Origin: Claveliimonas monacensis | Lineage (GTDB): Bacteria; Bacillota; Clostridia; Lachnospirales; Lachnospiraceae | Direction: 5' to 3' | NCBI RefSeq assembly: GCF_014982975.1 | Contig: NZ_JADCKL010000002.1 | Coordinates: 310,001-374,000, forward strand | DNA length: 64,000 nucleotides | In this document: piece by piece, positions 50,065-59,396 of the stretch | Position numbering within the stretch: the stretch's first letter is position 1 | Layout: the number at the start of each line of letters is the position of its first letter | Notes under the pieces: generated by a model | Told to the model about the DNA's origin: nothing | The model's database searches: none | Seen by the model: only the letters and a program-made list of their open reading frames with translations | Made by a program: the position numbers and the translations under genes

Positions 50065-51831
50065 CTACGCATTTTTCTCCAGCACACGCTGATAGAAACT
50101 GTCGATGTCACGTTTATACTGTGCAAACATTTCCAGTCGGTCATTGGGTACATCGTACTTGATGGCAATGACCCGCTCAAAGATATTTTCTGACTTCAGC
50201 ACAGACATGGGATGTCCCATAGTCACAAGGGCTCTTGCCTGCTTGTAAAGATACAGGATCGTGTCCATCATGAGGAACTGCTTTTCCATGGACACGCAGG
50301 TGTCATCCTTGTGGAATGCGTTCTGCTGCAGGAAGCCCAGACGGATGACCCGGGCAATCTCCAGGATCAGTTTCTGATCGTCCGGCAGCACATCGCTTCC
50401 GATGAGCTTCACGATCTCCATAAGACTGCTCTCCTGGTTGAGAAGAGCCATGATCCTGTTCCTGTAGTCAATAAATTTGGGCGACACATTGTCCTGGTAC
50501 CAGGGGGCCAGGTCTGTCAGATACTCACTGTAGCTGGACAGCCAGTGGATAGCCGGGAAATGCCGGGCGTAGGCCAGGCTCTTGTCCAGTCCCCAGAAAC
50601 ACCTTACGAAACGCTTTGTATTCTGTGTCACAGGCTCGGAGAAATCGCCTCCCTGGGGAGACACAGCGCCGATAATGCTGACCGATCCGTCTGTGCCGTT
50701 TAAGTTGTGCATCATGCCCGCTCTCTCGTAGAAGGCAGAGAGGCGGGACGCCAGATAGGCCGGGAAACCTTCCTCGGCCGGCATCTCCTCCAGACGTCCG
50801 GAGAGCTCACGCAGAGCTTCCGCCCACCTGGATGTGGAGTCCGCCATGATAGCCACATCATATCCCATATCCCGGTAGTATTCCGCCAGGGTAAGACCTG
50901 TGTAAATGCTGGCCTCACGGGCAGCCACCGGCATATTGGATGTGTTGGCAATGAGGGTGGTCCGGTCCATCAGAGGATTGCCGGTCCTTGGGTCCGTCAG
51001 TTCCCCGAACTCTTCCAGAACCTGGGTCATCTCATTTCCACGCTCACCGCAGCCGATGTATATGATAATATCCGCGTTGGACCACTTGGCGATCTGATGC
51101 TGGGTCATGGTCTTCCCTGTCCCGAAACCGCCGGGAATGGCAGCCGTGCCTCCCTTGGCGATAGGAAACATGGTATCTATGATCCGCTGGCCGGTGACAA
51201 GAGGCTCCGAAGCCGCAAATCTCTGGCTCACAGGCCGGGCCTTCCGGATGGGCCACTTCTGGGCCATGGGGATCTGCGTCTCTTTACCGTTTCCGCTGCG
51301 CAGCGCGATCAATGGTTCCTCTATCGTGTAGCTGCCGTCACTGACAACCGACACAACAGTCCCCTCCAGATCCGGGGGCACCATGCACTTGTGGACAATG
51401 GCCCTTGTCTCCGGCACCTCCGCAAAAATATCCCCGCCGTGGAGATAGTCTCCTTCTTTTACTGTTATGTGGGTATCCCACTTTTTCTCCCTGTCCAGGA
51501 AATCCACAGCCGCTCCTTTTGTGATAAAGGCGCCGCCGCTCTCCGCGATCTTCTCCAGAGGTCTCTCGATCCCGTCAAATATATTGTTCAGAATACCGGG
51601 AGCCAGAGTGACGGACACAGCTCCCCCGGATGCGGTGACCTCCTCACCCGGCCGCAGGCCTCCTGTCTCCTCATACACCTGGACGGTGGTCTGGTCCTTG
51701 TCAAGGGCGATCACTTCCCCCACAAGCCTTTCCCGGCCTACATAGACCATCTCCGACATGGAAAAGCCCGTGTTTCCCTTCAGATAAATGACCGGTCCGT
51801 TGATGCCGTATATTTTTCCTGTCTTAACCAA
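50065..51831 (-). CDS. ntpA: V-type ATP synthase catalytic subunit A
   Basis: The protein has 588 aa, the family length, starting at TTG 51831 (GGGAGG 8 nt upstream); ATG 51837 is only 2 nt from that SD. The P-loop is IPGGFGTGKTMTQHQ. The long A-subunit insertion (about 100-190) is present, and EGFPAYLASRLSAFYERAG is the family signature. It overlaps the ntpE stop. Confidence 0.96.
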   Translation of the reverse strand: MVKTGKIYGINGPVIYLKGNTGFSMSEMVYVGRERLVGEVIALDKDQTTVQVYEETGGLRPGEEVTASGGAVSVTLAPGILNNIFDGIERPLEKIAESGGAFITKGAAVDFLDREKKWDTHITVKEGDYLHGGDIFAEVPETRAIVHKCMVPPDLEGTVVSVVSDGSYTIEEPLIALRSGNGKETQIPMAQKWPIRKARPVSQRFAASEPLVTGQRIIDTMFPIAKGGTAAIPGGFGTGKTMTQHQIAKWSNADIIIYIGCGERGNEMTQVLEEFGELTDPRTGNPLMDRTTLIANTSNMPVAAREASIYTGLTLAEYYRDMGYDVAIMADSTSRWAEALRELSGRLEEMPAEEGFPAYLASRLSAFYERAGMMHNLNGTDGSVSIIGAVSPQGGDFSEPVTQNTKRFVRCFWGLDKSLAYARHFPAIHWLSSYSEYLTDLAPWYQDNVSPKFIDYRNRIMALLNQESSLMEIVKLIGSDVLPDDQKLILEIARVIRLGFLQQNAFHKDDTCVSMEKQFLMMDTILYLYKQARALVTMGHPMSVLKSENIFERVIAIKYDVPNDRLEMFAQYKRDIDSFYQRVLEKNA

Positions 51832-52411
51832 TGTCATCACCTCCCGAGAATATAAACTGGTCATACTCATTTTCAAGGGATGCCTTAAAGGAGTGGTCGA
51901 TGAGAATATTTCTTCCACGGAGCACAGCCCGCACTCCTCCCATGAAGTCCTCTGCACTGACGGTCAGGACAGCTCCTGTCTTCTCCTCCAGTTTCTCCTT
52001 TTTGTCCCTGTCGGAAGGATTGATATAAATGGTCATCTCCTCCCCGGAGGCAAACTCCAGAGCGCTCTCGATACACTTTACCAAAAAGGCATCATAGTCC
52101 GGCGTCTTCATGAAATCCCGGACAAGATCCGCCACCTCCGCAAAAAGTTTGTTTTTCAGCTCCTGCTGCACTTTCCCCTGCTGCCTTTTCAGATCCAGCT
52201 GGGCTTTTGCCATGGCCTGGTTCTTCTGCTGCCTGGCATTGGTAGACTCCGCCCGCACCCGCGTCTGGGACTGACGGACAGCCTCCTTCTTATGATCTTC
52301 AAACACTTTCTCAAGGGCGGTCTTGTAGGCGCTGATGATCTCGTTTCCCTCCGCCCTTGCCTCCTCCATGGAGATTGACTGTATATGAGCGATTTTTTCT
52401 TCTAATGTCAA
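51824..52411 (-). CDS. ntpE: V-type ATP synthase subunit E
   Basis: The protein has 195 aa starting at TTG 52411 (GGAGGG 7 nt upstream; MTLEEKIAHIQ). A long N-terminal helix (about 10-110) is followed by a mixed C-terminal domain, as in peripheral-stalk subunit E. Confidence 0.88.
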   Translation of the reverse strand: MTLEEKIAHIQSISMEEARAEGNEIISAYKTALEKVFEDHKKEAVRQSQTRVRAESTNARQQKNQAMAKAQLDLKRQQGKVQQELKNKLFAEVADLVRDFMKTPDYDAFLVKCIESALEFASGEEMTIYINPSDRDKKEKLEEKTGAVLTVSAEDFMGGVRAVLRGRNILIDHSFKASLENEYDQFIFSGGDDIG

Positions 52412-52429
52412 GAGGTATCCCTCCTTTAT

Positions 52430-52738
52430 TTATAGTTTCAGCCCGATGGCTTCCGTAATGTAGGAAGTGATAAAGTCCTTGCTCCGGCCGGTTCCGTGCC
52501 TGTCGGGTATCTCCACGAGCAGGGGCATCTTCCGCTCCAGGCGAAACTGATCGATCATGTCCGGGAACTCCCGCCCCAGCTTCTCCGTAAGGAGTACTAT
52601 GCCCACTGTCTTGTCCTGCAGCGCGTCCTGGAGGGCCTGGTACAGCTCCTCCCTCTCGTGCACCACCACGCCGTCCACGCCGGCAAGACGCATACCCGTG
52701 TAGGTATCCACATTATCACTGATGAGATACATTTTCAT
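52430..52738 (-). CDS. ntpF: V-type ATP synthase subunit F
   Basis: The protein has 102 aa with the Rossmann-like subunit F pattern (MYLISDNVDTYTGMRLAGV, then VGIVLLTEKLGREFPDMID). The start lies 1 nt after the ntpK stop, with only a weak SD, so translation is probably coupled. Confidence 0.9.
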   Translation of the reverse strand: MKMYLISDNVDTYTGMRLAGVDGVVVHEREELYQALQDALQDKTVGIVLLTEKLGREFPDMIDQFRLERKMPLLVEIPDRHGTGRSKDFITSYITEAIGLKL

Positions 52739-52739
52739 A

Positions 52740-53177
52740 CTACAGCTGCCCCAGGATCATGAAGGAGATGATCAGCCCATACAGGCAGACACCTTCCGCA
52801 AGACCTACGAAGATCAGCGACTTGCCAAGCACGCTGGAGTCTTCGCTGATGGCTCCAAGAGCTGCGCTGGCAGCGCTGGCAACGGCGATACCGCCGCCGA
52901 TACAGGATAAACCGGTAACCAGTGCGGCTGCGATATAGCCAAGTCCTGTGGCGTTGGACGCTGCCGCCTCAGCGGCGGCGTCCGCAGCCTGCACGTCTGC
53001 TCCCTGGAACATCATGATGCTGCCGATGATACAGGCGCCAAAGAAGAAAAATATATTGACTGCAAGGGCCGCCTTATAGCGCCCTTTCTTTTTCTCCCCC
53101 AGAAGATAGTACCCGAAGGGGATGATGATACTTAAGATCAGTGCTGCAATGAGAATGAGTCTGGATGCAAGAGTCAT
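52740..53177 (-). CDS. ntpK: V-type ATP synthase subunit K (membrane rotor)
   Basis: The protein has 145 aa with four membrane helices in two hairpins. The ion-binding Glu is in GLAEGVCLYGLIISF in helix 4; the first hairpin has no equivalent carboxylate. Coupling ion (Na+ or H+) cannot be fixed from these motifs alone. Confidence 0.93.
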   Translation of the reverse strand: MTLASRLILIAALILSIIIPFGYYLLGEKKKGRYKAALAVNIFFFFGACIIGSIMMFQGADVQAADAAAEAAASNATGLGYIAAALVTGLSCIGGGIAVASAASAALGAISEDSSVLGKSLIFVGLAEGVCLYGLIISFMILGQL

Positions 53178-53179
53178 AA

Positions 53180-55132
53180 TTAAGCTCCTCCTTTATTTTT
53201 ATTCTTTTTCGTCTTGGTATATGGATCAAACGCCCGGCCGCTTCCCTTGTAGAAACGGCTGAACATTTCATAGTACTCCAGACGGAGAACCTGGATCCCT
53301 ACTACCAGGCCTTCCATCAGACACACAAACAGGTTGCCCAGAACGATGACCACCCAGTTGGGGCTTCCCGCCTCCGCGCCGGCCAGCATCAGCACCACCT
53401 CCATCATGGCGGCGTGGCTGACTGCAAAAGCGCCGATACGTACAAAAGACAGTGTGTTGGAAAAATAGCTCAGCAGTGTCTCGAACAGTTCAAAAAATCC
53501 TTCCACGAAAAACATGGCTTTGCTTTCTTCCATTTTCTTTGCCTTCTTCTTGATCCTGTTTGTCAGCGGCTCCTTGAAAAGGATCAGAAGCAGCGGCACA
53601 CCGAACATCACTGCCATGACAATGCCTGCGGGCATGCCATGTCCCGTCATAAAAAGGACGATCACAGCCACCACCGAGGCGTAGAACACAAGTCCCGCCA
53701 CGCCGTTGGCGTCAAACCAGGCCCCCGCTGTGTCGTGATCCCGCAGGGCGTTTATGATGTGCAGGATCATGGCCACAATAATGAGAGCCATACCAAAGGC
53801 CACCGCCACAATGAACACAGTGTTCAGCTTGCCCACAAAGGGGAGGGTGGTCATATGGTCAATGGGCCGCAGCCACAGTGGTTCTATAATATCTTCAAAT
53901 CCGAAGACGCTTCCAAACATAAATCCGAAGATGGTGGAGAAGATCCCCGCTGTGGCAATGATCCCAGCCAGAGGGGCCTTCTTGAAATGATAGATCAGCG
54001 CTCCCGCAATGACAAGGAGCAACCCCTGCCCCACATCCCCGAACATGGCTCCGAAGATAAAGGAATAGGTGATCCCCACAAACACGGTGGGATCCATCTC
54101 GCCGTGGGCCGGAAGTCCGTACATCCGCACAAACATTTCAAAAGGTTTGAAAAGCTTCGGATTTTCCAGCTTGGTTGGGGGCTCTCCAAAATAGCTGTCA
54201 TGGTCGTCTTCCACCACGATGAAGATCTTGTCATCGTCCTTTGACTCCTCCATGAATTTCTCCACGTCATCGTCCGCCATCCAGCCGCACAGGATATAGT
54301 AATCTTCCTTTTTATCCGCCACCCGGGCTGCCATTTTCCGCACGTCAAAATTATGAGCAAGCTCTTCCAGCCTGTCTCTTGCCGCCACAAGGCGGGGCGC
54401 TTTCTCCCCCAGCATCGCGGCAGCTTCCTTATCTATATCGTCCATCTCTTTCTGGATGTCATAGATCTGCTGCGCCAGCTCACGGCTGGCCTGCTCTGGA
54501 GTTCCTCTGTACTCTGCCGGAATATCGATCCTCTCAAAATGCAGGGAACGGAACACAGCATCCACCTTCTGTGCCTCCCCGGGGGACACGAAGTAAGCGC
54601 CGTACACGCTTGTCGCATCCTGCTGCCCTTTGACGAAAATGGCTCCCAGGTCGTTCATCAGATATTTTTCCATCTTCTGGTACTGTTCCGCCGGCAGTTT
54701 CCCGAACCGGCAGGTAATGTACCGGAAAGAAAGGATCCTGCCAAGGTCCCCATCCATAGGGCGGAAGGGCTCGATGACCTTCTGCTTTGCCTGCAGTTCA
54801 TCCTGCTTTCTTTTCAGCACATCTTTCCTGGCCTGGAAGGTAAGGTACTCCTCATTTGTGGCCCGGATCAGCTCAAAGATGTCATCCAGTCCCATGGATG
54901 TGTCCGGAGCAATCTTCTCCGGCTCATTCAGATAGCTCACATACTGCTGGGCCTTTAAAAGAGCGTCCCGGTAAGGATTGATCTCCACAAAAGGTCTTAA
55001 GTTCTCCACAGTTTTCAGCTCCGTAAGAGCTGACTCAAGCTGGATCTCATACCTGGACAGATACAGATCCATCACCCGGTCAATGTCATCCCGCGGCCCC
55101 GATATATTGATAAATTTCATTTTTACGATCAT
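53180..55132 (-). CDS. ntpI: V-type ATP synthase subunit I
   Basis: The protein has 650 aa. A soluble N-terminal half with coiled coils (about 1-330) is followed by about seven membrane helices. MFGDVGQGLLL and SYFSNTLSFVRIGAFAVSHA are the conserved channel motifs; the Arg in FVRIGAF is the functional half-channel residue region. The ATG overlaps the ntpC stop by 4 nt (ATGA), with GGAGG 9 nt upstream. Confidence 0.95.
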   Translation of the reverse strand: MIVKMKFINISGPRDDIDRVMDLYLSRYEIQLESALTELKTVENLRPFVEINPYRDALLKAQQYVSYLNEPEKIAPDTSMGLDDIFELIRATNEEYLTFQARKDVLKRKQDELQAKQKVIEPFRPMDGDLGRILSFRYITCRFGKLPAEQYQKMEKYLMNDLGAIFVKGQQDATSVYGAYFVSPGEAQKVDAVFRSLHFERIDIPAEYRGTPEQASRELAQQIYDIQKEMDDIDKEAAAMLGEKAPRLVAARDRLEELAHNFDVRKMAARVADKKEDYYILCGWMADDDVEKFMEESKDDDKIFIVVEDDHDSYFGEPPTKLENPKLFKPFEMFVRMYGLPAHGEMDPTVFVGITYSFIFGAMFGDVGQGLLLVIAGALIYHFKKAPLAGIIATAGIFSTIFGFMFGSVFGFEDIIEPLWLRPIDHMTTLPFVGKLNTVFIVAVAFGMALIIVAMILHIINALRDHDTAGAWFDANGVAGLVFYASVVAVIVLFMTGHGMPAGIVMAVMFGVPLLLILFKEPLTNRIKKKAKKMEESKAMFFVEGFFELFETLLSYFSNTLSFVRIGAFAVSHAAMMEVVLMLAGAEAGSPNWVVIVLGNLFVCLMEGLVVGIQVLRLEYYEMFSRFYKGSGRAFDPYTKTKKNKNKGGA

Positions 55133-56175
55133 AGCTTGCGACCTCCCACATACTGCAGCGTCTCATCGGGAGAGACTCCGTAGCGGACGCACTCCATAGC
55201 TGTCGTCAGCTTCTCCAGTTCCTGCTCCTTCATAAAAAGATAGGTGTTGATGCAGGCAATGGAGTATGGATTGCTCCTCCTGTCCGTTATATAGAGATAA
55301 TAGAGACAGTCCGCATACATCTTTTCTATCGTCAGCTGGTCCGTGAAGTGATAATGTCTCGCATAGGACGTCTTCGACACAGCGCGCTCAAAATCTTCCA
55401 TCGTTTCCGCCTCCACCATCTCCTGCACCAGCTCTGTCCGCAGCTTATAATGGATGGGGATGAGCAGTGCATATATATCCGCCGGTTCCAGGCTGAAATA
55501 TTTCTTGGCCCGGTAGATCCACTGGATATTCAGAAGATTGATCTTGGATCCGCAGTCTCTCGTAAATATCTCCAGTTCCTTGTTCTTCAGCACCTTTTTC
55601 CTGCTCTTCCACATGGATGTGAAGTAGTACAGGTTCAGGGCCAGGTCATAGTCAAAGAGAGTCACTGCCTGTCCGTCCCGGAGCTTTTTCAGTGTTCCGT
55701 AATACTCCGTATCCCTCAGGTTCTCGATGACCTCATCCGTTGTCCTGGAATGGATCAGCTTTTCAATGGAGATTTGAGAATATTTGTCGAAAAACGGCTT
55801 CTTGTAATTCAGATCAAAAGGCTCCTTGTAATGGTTGATGACAATCCGCAGGCAGTAGTTGATCAGAGCAACCTCGTACCGCTTCAGATACAGCCGCAGG
55901 AATTTTCTCTGCTCCAGACTGCAGAAACGGTAGATCTTCGTATAGTCATGATATAGGGACAGCTCCAGAAGCTTTTCAATATTCCCTCTGTGGATCAGCC
56001 CCGGATCCAGGTTCTCCAGAACCTCTTTGTAAGTGGAATTCTGGATCAGCCAGGAAACTACCTCCGGCACACTCTTCATGGCTGCGATCTTTTCAAAATC
56101 CTCTTTCCAGAGAAGCTTCGCCTCCATGGCCCTGACCTTTGTGGCGATCCCGCTGTAAGCAAGTAAATTCCCCAT
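55129..56175 (-). CDS. ntpC: V-type ATP synthase subunit C (AC39-like)
   Basis: The protein has 348 aa, largely helical. The start MGNLLAYSGIATKVRAMEAKLL is typical of subunit C, which joins the rotor ring to the central stalk. It lies 3 nt after the small stalk subunit gene. Confidence 0.9.
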   Translation of the reverse strand: MGNLLAYSGIATKVRAMEAKLLWKEDFEKIAAMKSVPEVVSWLIQNSTYKEVLENLDPGLIHRGNIEKLLELSLYHDYTKIYRFCSLEQRKFLRLYLKRYEVALINYCLRIVINHYKEPFDLNYKKPFFDKYSQISIEKLIHSRTTDEVIENLRDTEYYGTLKKLRDGQAVTLFDYDLALNLYYFTSMWKSRKKVLKNKELEIFTRDCGSKINLLNIQWIYRAKKYFSLEPADIYALLIPIHYKLRTELVQEMVEAETMEDFERAVSKTSYARHYHFTDQLTIEKMYADCLYYLYITDRRSNPYSIACINTYLFMKEQELEKLTTAMECVRYGVSPDETLQYVGGRKL

Positions 56176-56178
56176 AAG

Positions 56179-56490
56179 CTACACCTCTGTCATACGGGCC
56201 AGTATCTCCTTGGCATATCTGGTATGATTTGCCTCATACTCCTGTTTAAGGAGAGCTATGGAGCCCTGGCTTCCCTCCATCTGTCCGCCAAGAAGCCTCT
56301 TCTTTTCCTCCTCCAGCTCGTCCCGGATGGCCTGCAGTTTCTTCTCTGTCTCCTCCTCCAGTTGCCTGTCAAAGGCTTTTTTTCTGTCTTCATACTCTCT
56401 GTCCAGCTCTGCCTTCTGCTCCTGAGCATGAGCCACAATGGCAGAGGCTGCATCCTCGATTTCCGTTAATCTGCCGATAACTGAGTCCAT
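56179..56490 (-). CDS. V-type ATP synthase peripheral stalk subunit G/H-like
   Basis: The protein has 103 aa from ATG 56490 (AGGAGG 6 nt upstream). It is almost entirely coiled coil (AHAQEQKAELDREYEDRKKA and onwards), fitting the peripheral-stalk partner of subunit E. First gene of the V-ATPase operon. Confidence 0.78.
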   Translation of the reverse strand: MDSVIGRLTEIEDAASAIVAHAQEQKAELDREYEDRKKAFDRQLEEETEKKLQAIRDELEEEKKRLLGGQMEGSQGSIALLKQEYEANHTRYAKEILARMTEV

Positions 56491-56529
56491 AGAAAGCCTC
56501 CTTTTTGTACGAAATGCCAATTTACTCTA

Positions 56530-56557
56530 ATGATACACCTTTTGAAGAAAAAATCAA
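56530..56557 (-). promoter_or_regulatory. Promoter of the V-type ATPase operon
   Basis: On the minus strand TTGATT (56552-56557) and TATCAT (56530-56535) are separated by 16 nt, about 33 nt before the first SD. Confidence 0.65.
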
Positions 56558-56583
56558 TCACTTTCAGCAATATTTCAGCATAT

Positions 56584-56622
56584 GAAAATAGCACTGATCT
56601 CATGTCTGAAATCAGTGCCTTT
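56584..56622 (-). terminator. Terminator before the V-type ATPase operon
   Basis: On the minus strand GCACTGAT and ATCAGTGC pair around a 12-nt loop, followed by TATTTTC. It ends the transcript of the 143-aa protein gene. Confidence 0.75.
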
Positions 56623-56625
56623 TCC

Positions 56626-57057
56626 CTATAAATATACTTTCAGATCCTTTGAAAATTGTTCTTCCAGCTTCACCAGCTTCTCCGCCAGGGAACGGCTCTC
56701 CCTGGATGCCTCCTTGTACCTGTTCTGTGCCTCTGTAATCCCCTGGATCCCCATATTGCAGCCGTCCATAAGAAGCTTTGCGATCTGGCTGCCGCTCTCG
56801 TCTATCAGAAGTTTGACATTGGTAGTGATCCAGGACATGGCCGAGACGGCCAGCCCGGCCTGGGGCTCCTCTTCACCTTCCTCCGCCAGAAGCCTGTCCG
56901 CTTCCCTTTCCAGATCCCTGTGCTTTTTCCTGTATCCGCTGACCAGCTCCTGCATCTTCCTGTCCTTTATATGCTCCCGTATCTGATCAATACTTTCTGC
57001 AGCCATCTTGCAGCCTTTGCTGCATTCTTCCAAAAGTTTCCTTGTCTGCTCACCCAT
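56626..57057 (-). CDS. Conserved helical protein, DUF2383-like
   Basis: The protein has 143 aa, predicted as a four-helix bundle: a Cys-containing first helix (LLEECSKGCKMAAESIDQI), long charged helices, and DGCNMGIQGITEAQNRYKEA near the C-terminus. It resembles ferritin-like DUF2383 proteins, although clear metal ligands are not evident. It lies upstream of the V-ATPase operon but is separated by a terminator. Confidence 0.55.
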   Translation of the reverse strand: MGEQTRKLLEECSKGCKMAAESIDQIREHIKDRKMQELVSGYRKKHRDLEREADRLLAEEGEEEPQAGLAVSAMSWITTNVKLLIDESGSQIAKLLMDGCNMGIQGITEAQNRYKEASRESRSLAEKLVKLEEQFSKDLKVYL

Positions 57058-57111
57058 GCGTCCTTGGCCCCTTCCTGGTATATTTGCTTTTACTGCTGCA
57101 GATAGTATGGG

Positions 57112-58392
57112 TTACAATTCGTATTTGTATACTCTGTAAATAAAACTTTCTTTTTCCATAGTAAAGGATCGGATCAGATTGTTCTCACTGTCATACTCTC
57201 CCCAGATGCCCTGCATGCCGCTGTCAGCCACCACATTGTCACCGATCTCCTGCACGCTGCTGACGTAGCCGGAGTAGGGAAGCTCGAAGCTTTCCACCAG
57301 CTCATAGCTGCCCGACGTCTCATCCACCAGATATTTATAATAGTAGGATGTCGTGCCGTCCACAGCTTCACTCTGGATACCGTCTATAACGCTCCAGTCA
57401 AAATCAGGCCGGGTCTCGCTGACGCCGATATTGTTGTTGAACATATAAAGGTAATACTGTCCTTCCGGCAGGCTCTCGTCTTTCACATAGGTGATAGAGT
57501 GCTGCCCGCCCTGGCTGGCGAAATCCCCGCTCTTTTCAAGCACCAGATCCGCCCATTCCGTGTCTGCCCAGACAGCGGGATCGCTGATCATATACTCCAC
57601 AGCAGGCGTGCTGTAGAGATCTTTGATCTTAATGATAGAGGAGGTCTCCCTGGAGCTGAAAAGCACCTGTCCGTCTCCCATCCACTGGATCGTGTTGATG
57701 TGCATCCAGTCCAGATCTCCGTCGCTGTTCTCCACGCAGGTCTCCTTGTATGCGCCGAACAGGTCCCCCAGATCCAGCACTTCATCCACAGTTCCGTCTG
57801 TGACATTCAGCCGGACCACCACATCCTCCACACTGTTCCCTTCCTCTGTCTCCAGCTGCACTTCCTCCTGTCCCATCAGGCTTCCCATCTCGTAGGTGAT
57901 AGTCTGTTCTTCCGTCTGCCCGTCTGTCCCTGTCAGTGCAAAGGTAATCTCGTTTTCCATGTCCGGCACCAGCCCGATCACCTGGTACTCATGCTCCAGC
58001 AGATAACTGCTGTCCTCTGTCAGCTGCTGTGTGTAGTCCGGGATACTTTCGTCCTCCACATGGACGGTGCAGCTCACGCTCACCGGCACATCTGTCTGAA
58101 AATAGACATACAGCGACTGGGTATTGGTCCCGAATGGATTGTACTCCACCAGCATGTCGTCAGAGGTGTATGCTTTCTCCCTTTTTTCAGCATCCAGCCC
58201 CTCTCTGATCGCGCTCTGGCTCTCCACATCGTAAATTCCCCGGATCCGGTCTCCCTCCTCCTCCAGCTCCTCCTCTGTCATCTCTTGTCCCTGTCCGGCG
58301 CTCTCCTGTTCCTGTCCTTCCTGCGCTCCGCATCCGGCGAAGCATACCGCCAAAGTCAGGACAATGCCTGTAAATACTGTTTTTCTCCGCAC
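57112..58392 (-). CDS. Arylsulfotransferase (ASST)-like lipoprotein
   Basis: The protein has 426 aa, starting at GTG 58392 (GAGG 8 nt upstream). A lipoprotein signal ends at AVCFAGC (Cys21). A Glu-rich spacer and an N-terminal Ig-like domain follow, then a beta-propeller with the ASST motifs DWMHINTIQWM and GQHSITYV that place catalytic histidines. ASST enzymes move sulfate between phenols without PAPS. Its SD lies in the 3' arm of the hairpin at 58396-58446. Confidence 0.78.
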   Translation of the reverse strand: MRRKTVFTGIVLTLAVCFAGCGAQEGQEQESAGQGQEMTEEELEEEGDRIRGIYDVESQSAIREGLDAEKREKAYTSDDMLVEYNPFGTNTQSLYVYFQTDVPVSVSCTVHVEDESIPDYTQQLTEDSSYLLEHEYQVIGLVPDMENEITFALTGTDGQTEEQTITYEMGSLMGQEEVQLETEEGNSVEDVVVRLNVTDGTVDEVLDLGDLFGAYKETCVENSDGDLDWMHINTIQWMGDGQVLFSSRETSSIIKIKDLYSTPAVEYMISDPAVWADTEWADLVLEKSGDFASQGGQHSITYVKDESLPEGQYYLYMFNNNIGVSETRPDFDWSVIDGIQSEAVDGTTSYYYKYLVDETSGSYELVESFELPYSGYVSSVQEIGDNVVADSGMQGIWGEYDSENNLIRSFTMEKESFIYRVYKYEL

Positions 58393-58395
58393 ATT

Positions 58396-58446
58396 AAAAT
58401 CCTCACTTTCCGATCTCTATTATACAACCGGAAACGTGAGGATTTT
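58396..58446 (-). terminator. Terminator-like hairpin that also holds the SD of the ASST gene
   Basis: AATCCTCAC..TTTCCG pairs with CGGAAA.GTGAGGATT over about 15 bp around a 16-nt loop. On the minus strand it follows the DUF2238-like gene and is followed by TTTTAATG. The SD GAGGA of the ASST gene is within the 3' arm. Confidence 0.7.
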
Positions 58447-58466
58447 TTGTTCAGTCTGTGTAAATT

Positions 58467-59372
58467 TTATGATTTTTCTATGTCTTCCACCTGCTCTGGC
58501 GGCTCTTTCCGTTCTTCTTCTATCGCTTCCTCCTCTATGGCCTTCTCAAGATAATCGCATTCTGCCTTCTTGGGCCTTGGGATCAGCCTGGAGGCAAACT
58601 TCCCCTGCCCTCTCTTCTTTACGTAGAAATAGCCTATGAAAGAGAAGATCACAGCTCCCACAAAGTTGACGAAGAGATCCTCCATGGTGTCATTGAGGCC
58701 GATATCCAGATACCCGCCAAGGCCCAGACTTTCCCCGTTCACCGCCGCATCCGTGATATCCCGGATAATGACCGTGTGGTTGCCTCCTGTGGGGTCCAGC
58801 ATGACCGTACTGATGGTGTGCAGCACGGTGTCCTTCTGCATATCCAGCAGAAAGAACTTATCCATGGCAAACTCAAAAAACTCCCACACAACGCCGATGG
58901 TCATGGAAAAACAGAAAGCCACAATGGACACAAAGACCGGCGAGAGCTGGATGGAAAATCTCTTATTCCGGTTCAGTATGTCCACAAGGGAAAATCCGAT
59001 GGCTGCCATCAGAAACCCGTTCATAGTGTGAAGGATGGCATCCCACTGGGGAATACGTATGTAATAGGCCTGGATCTCACCTAAGATCTCCGCCGCAAAT
59101 ATAAATAGCAGCAGGATGATCTCCAGTCCGGTGGGCAGCTCGATCTTCAGATTGACCTGTATGAAGCTTGGCACAATGAGAAGCGCCAGCGTCAGCGCAC
59201 ACAGGAACACATTCTCAAAATTTCGGTTAAATATCTGCAGGATCATCATGACAATGACCAATGCTCTCAGGATCACATAGACTATAAAAGAACTCTTATG
59301 CTCCCGTATCTCCATGTGAAGAGCCTTTCCCATGACTCTCCAGCGTTTCTTCCACCGTTTTTCCTTTTTCAT
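58467..59372 (-). CDS. DUF2238 (YjdF-like) integral membrane protein
   Basis: The protein has 301 aa with about seven membrane spans. Family motifs are QWDAILHTMNGFLMAAIGF, VWEFFEFAMDKFF and DTMEDLFVNFVGA. The C-terminal 45 residues are highly charged. Function unknown. It lies 24 nt after thiD. Confidence 0.78.
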   Translation of the reverse strand: MKKEKRWKKRWRVMGKALHMEIREHKSSFIVYVILRALVIVMMILQIFNRNFENVFLCALTLALLIVPSFIQVNLKIELPTGLEIILLLFIFAAEILGEIQAYYIRIPQWDAILHTMNGFLMAAIGFSLVDILNRNKRFSIQLSPVFVSIVAFCFSMTIGVVWEFFEFAMDKFFLLDMQKDTVLHTISTVMLDPTGGNHTVIIRDITDAAVNGESLGLGGYLDIGLNDTMEDLFVNFVGAVIFSFIGYFYVKKRGQGKFASRLIPRPKKAECDYLEKAIEEEAIEEERKEPPEQVEDIEKS

Positions 59373-59396
59373 ATCTATCTTCTCTTTCTGCCGCTT

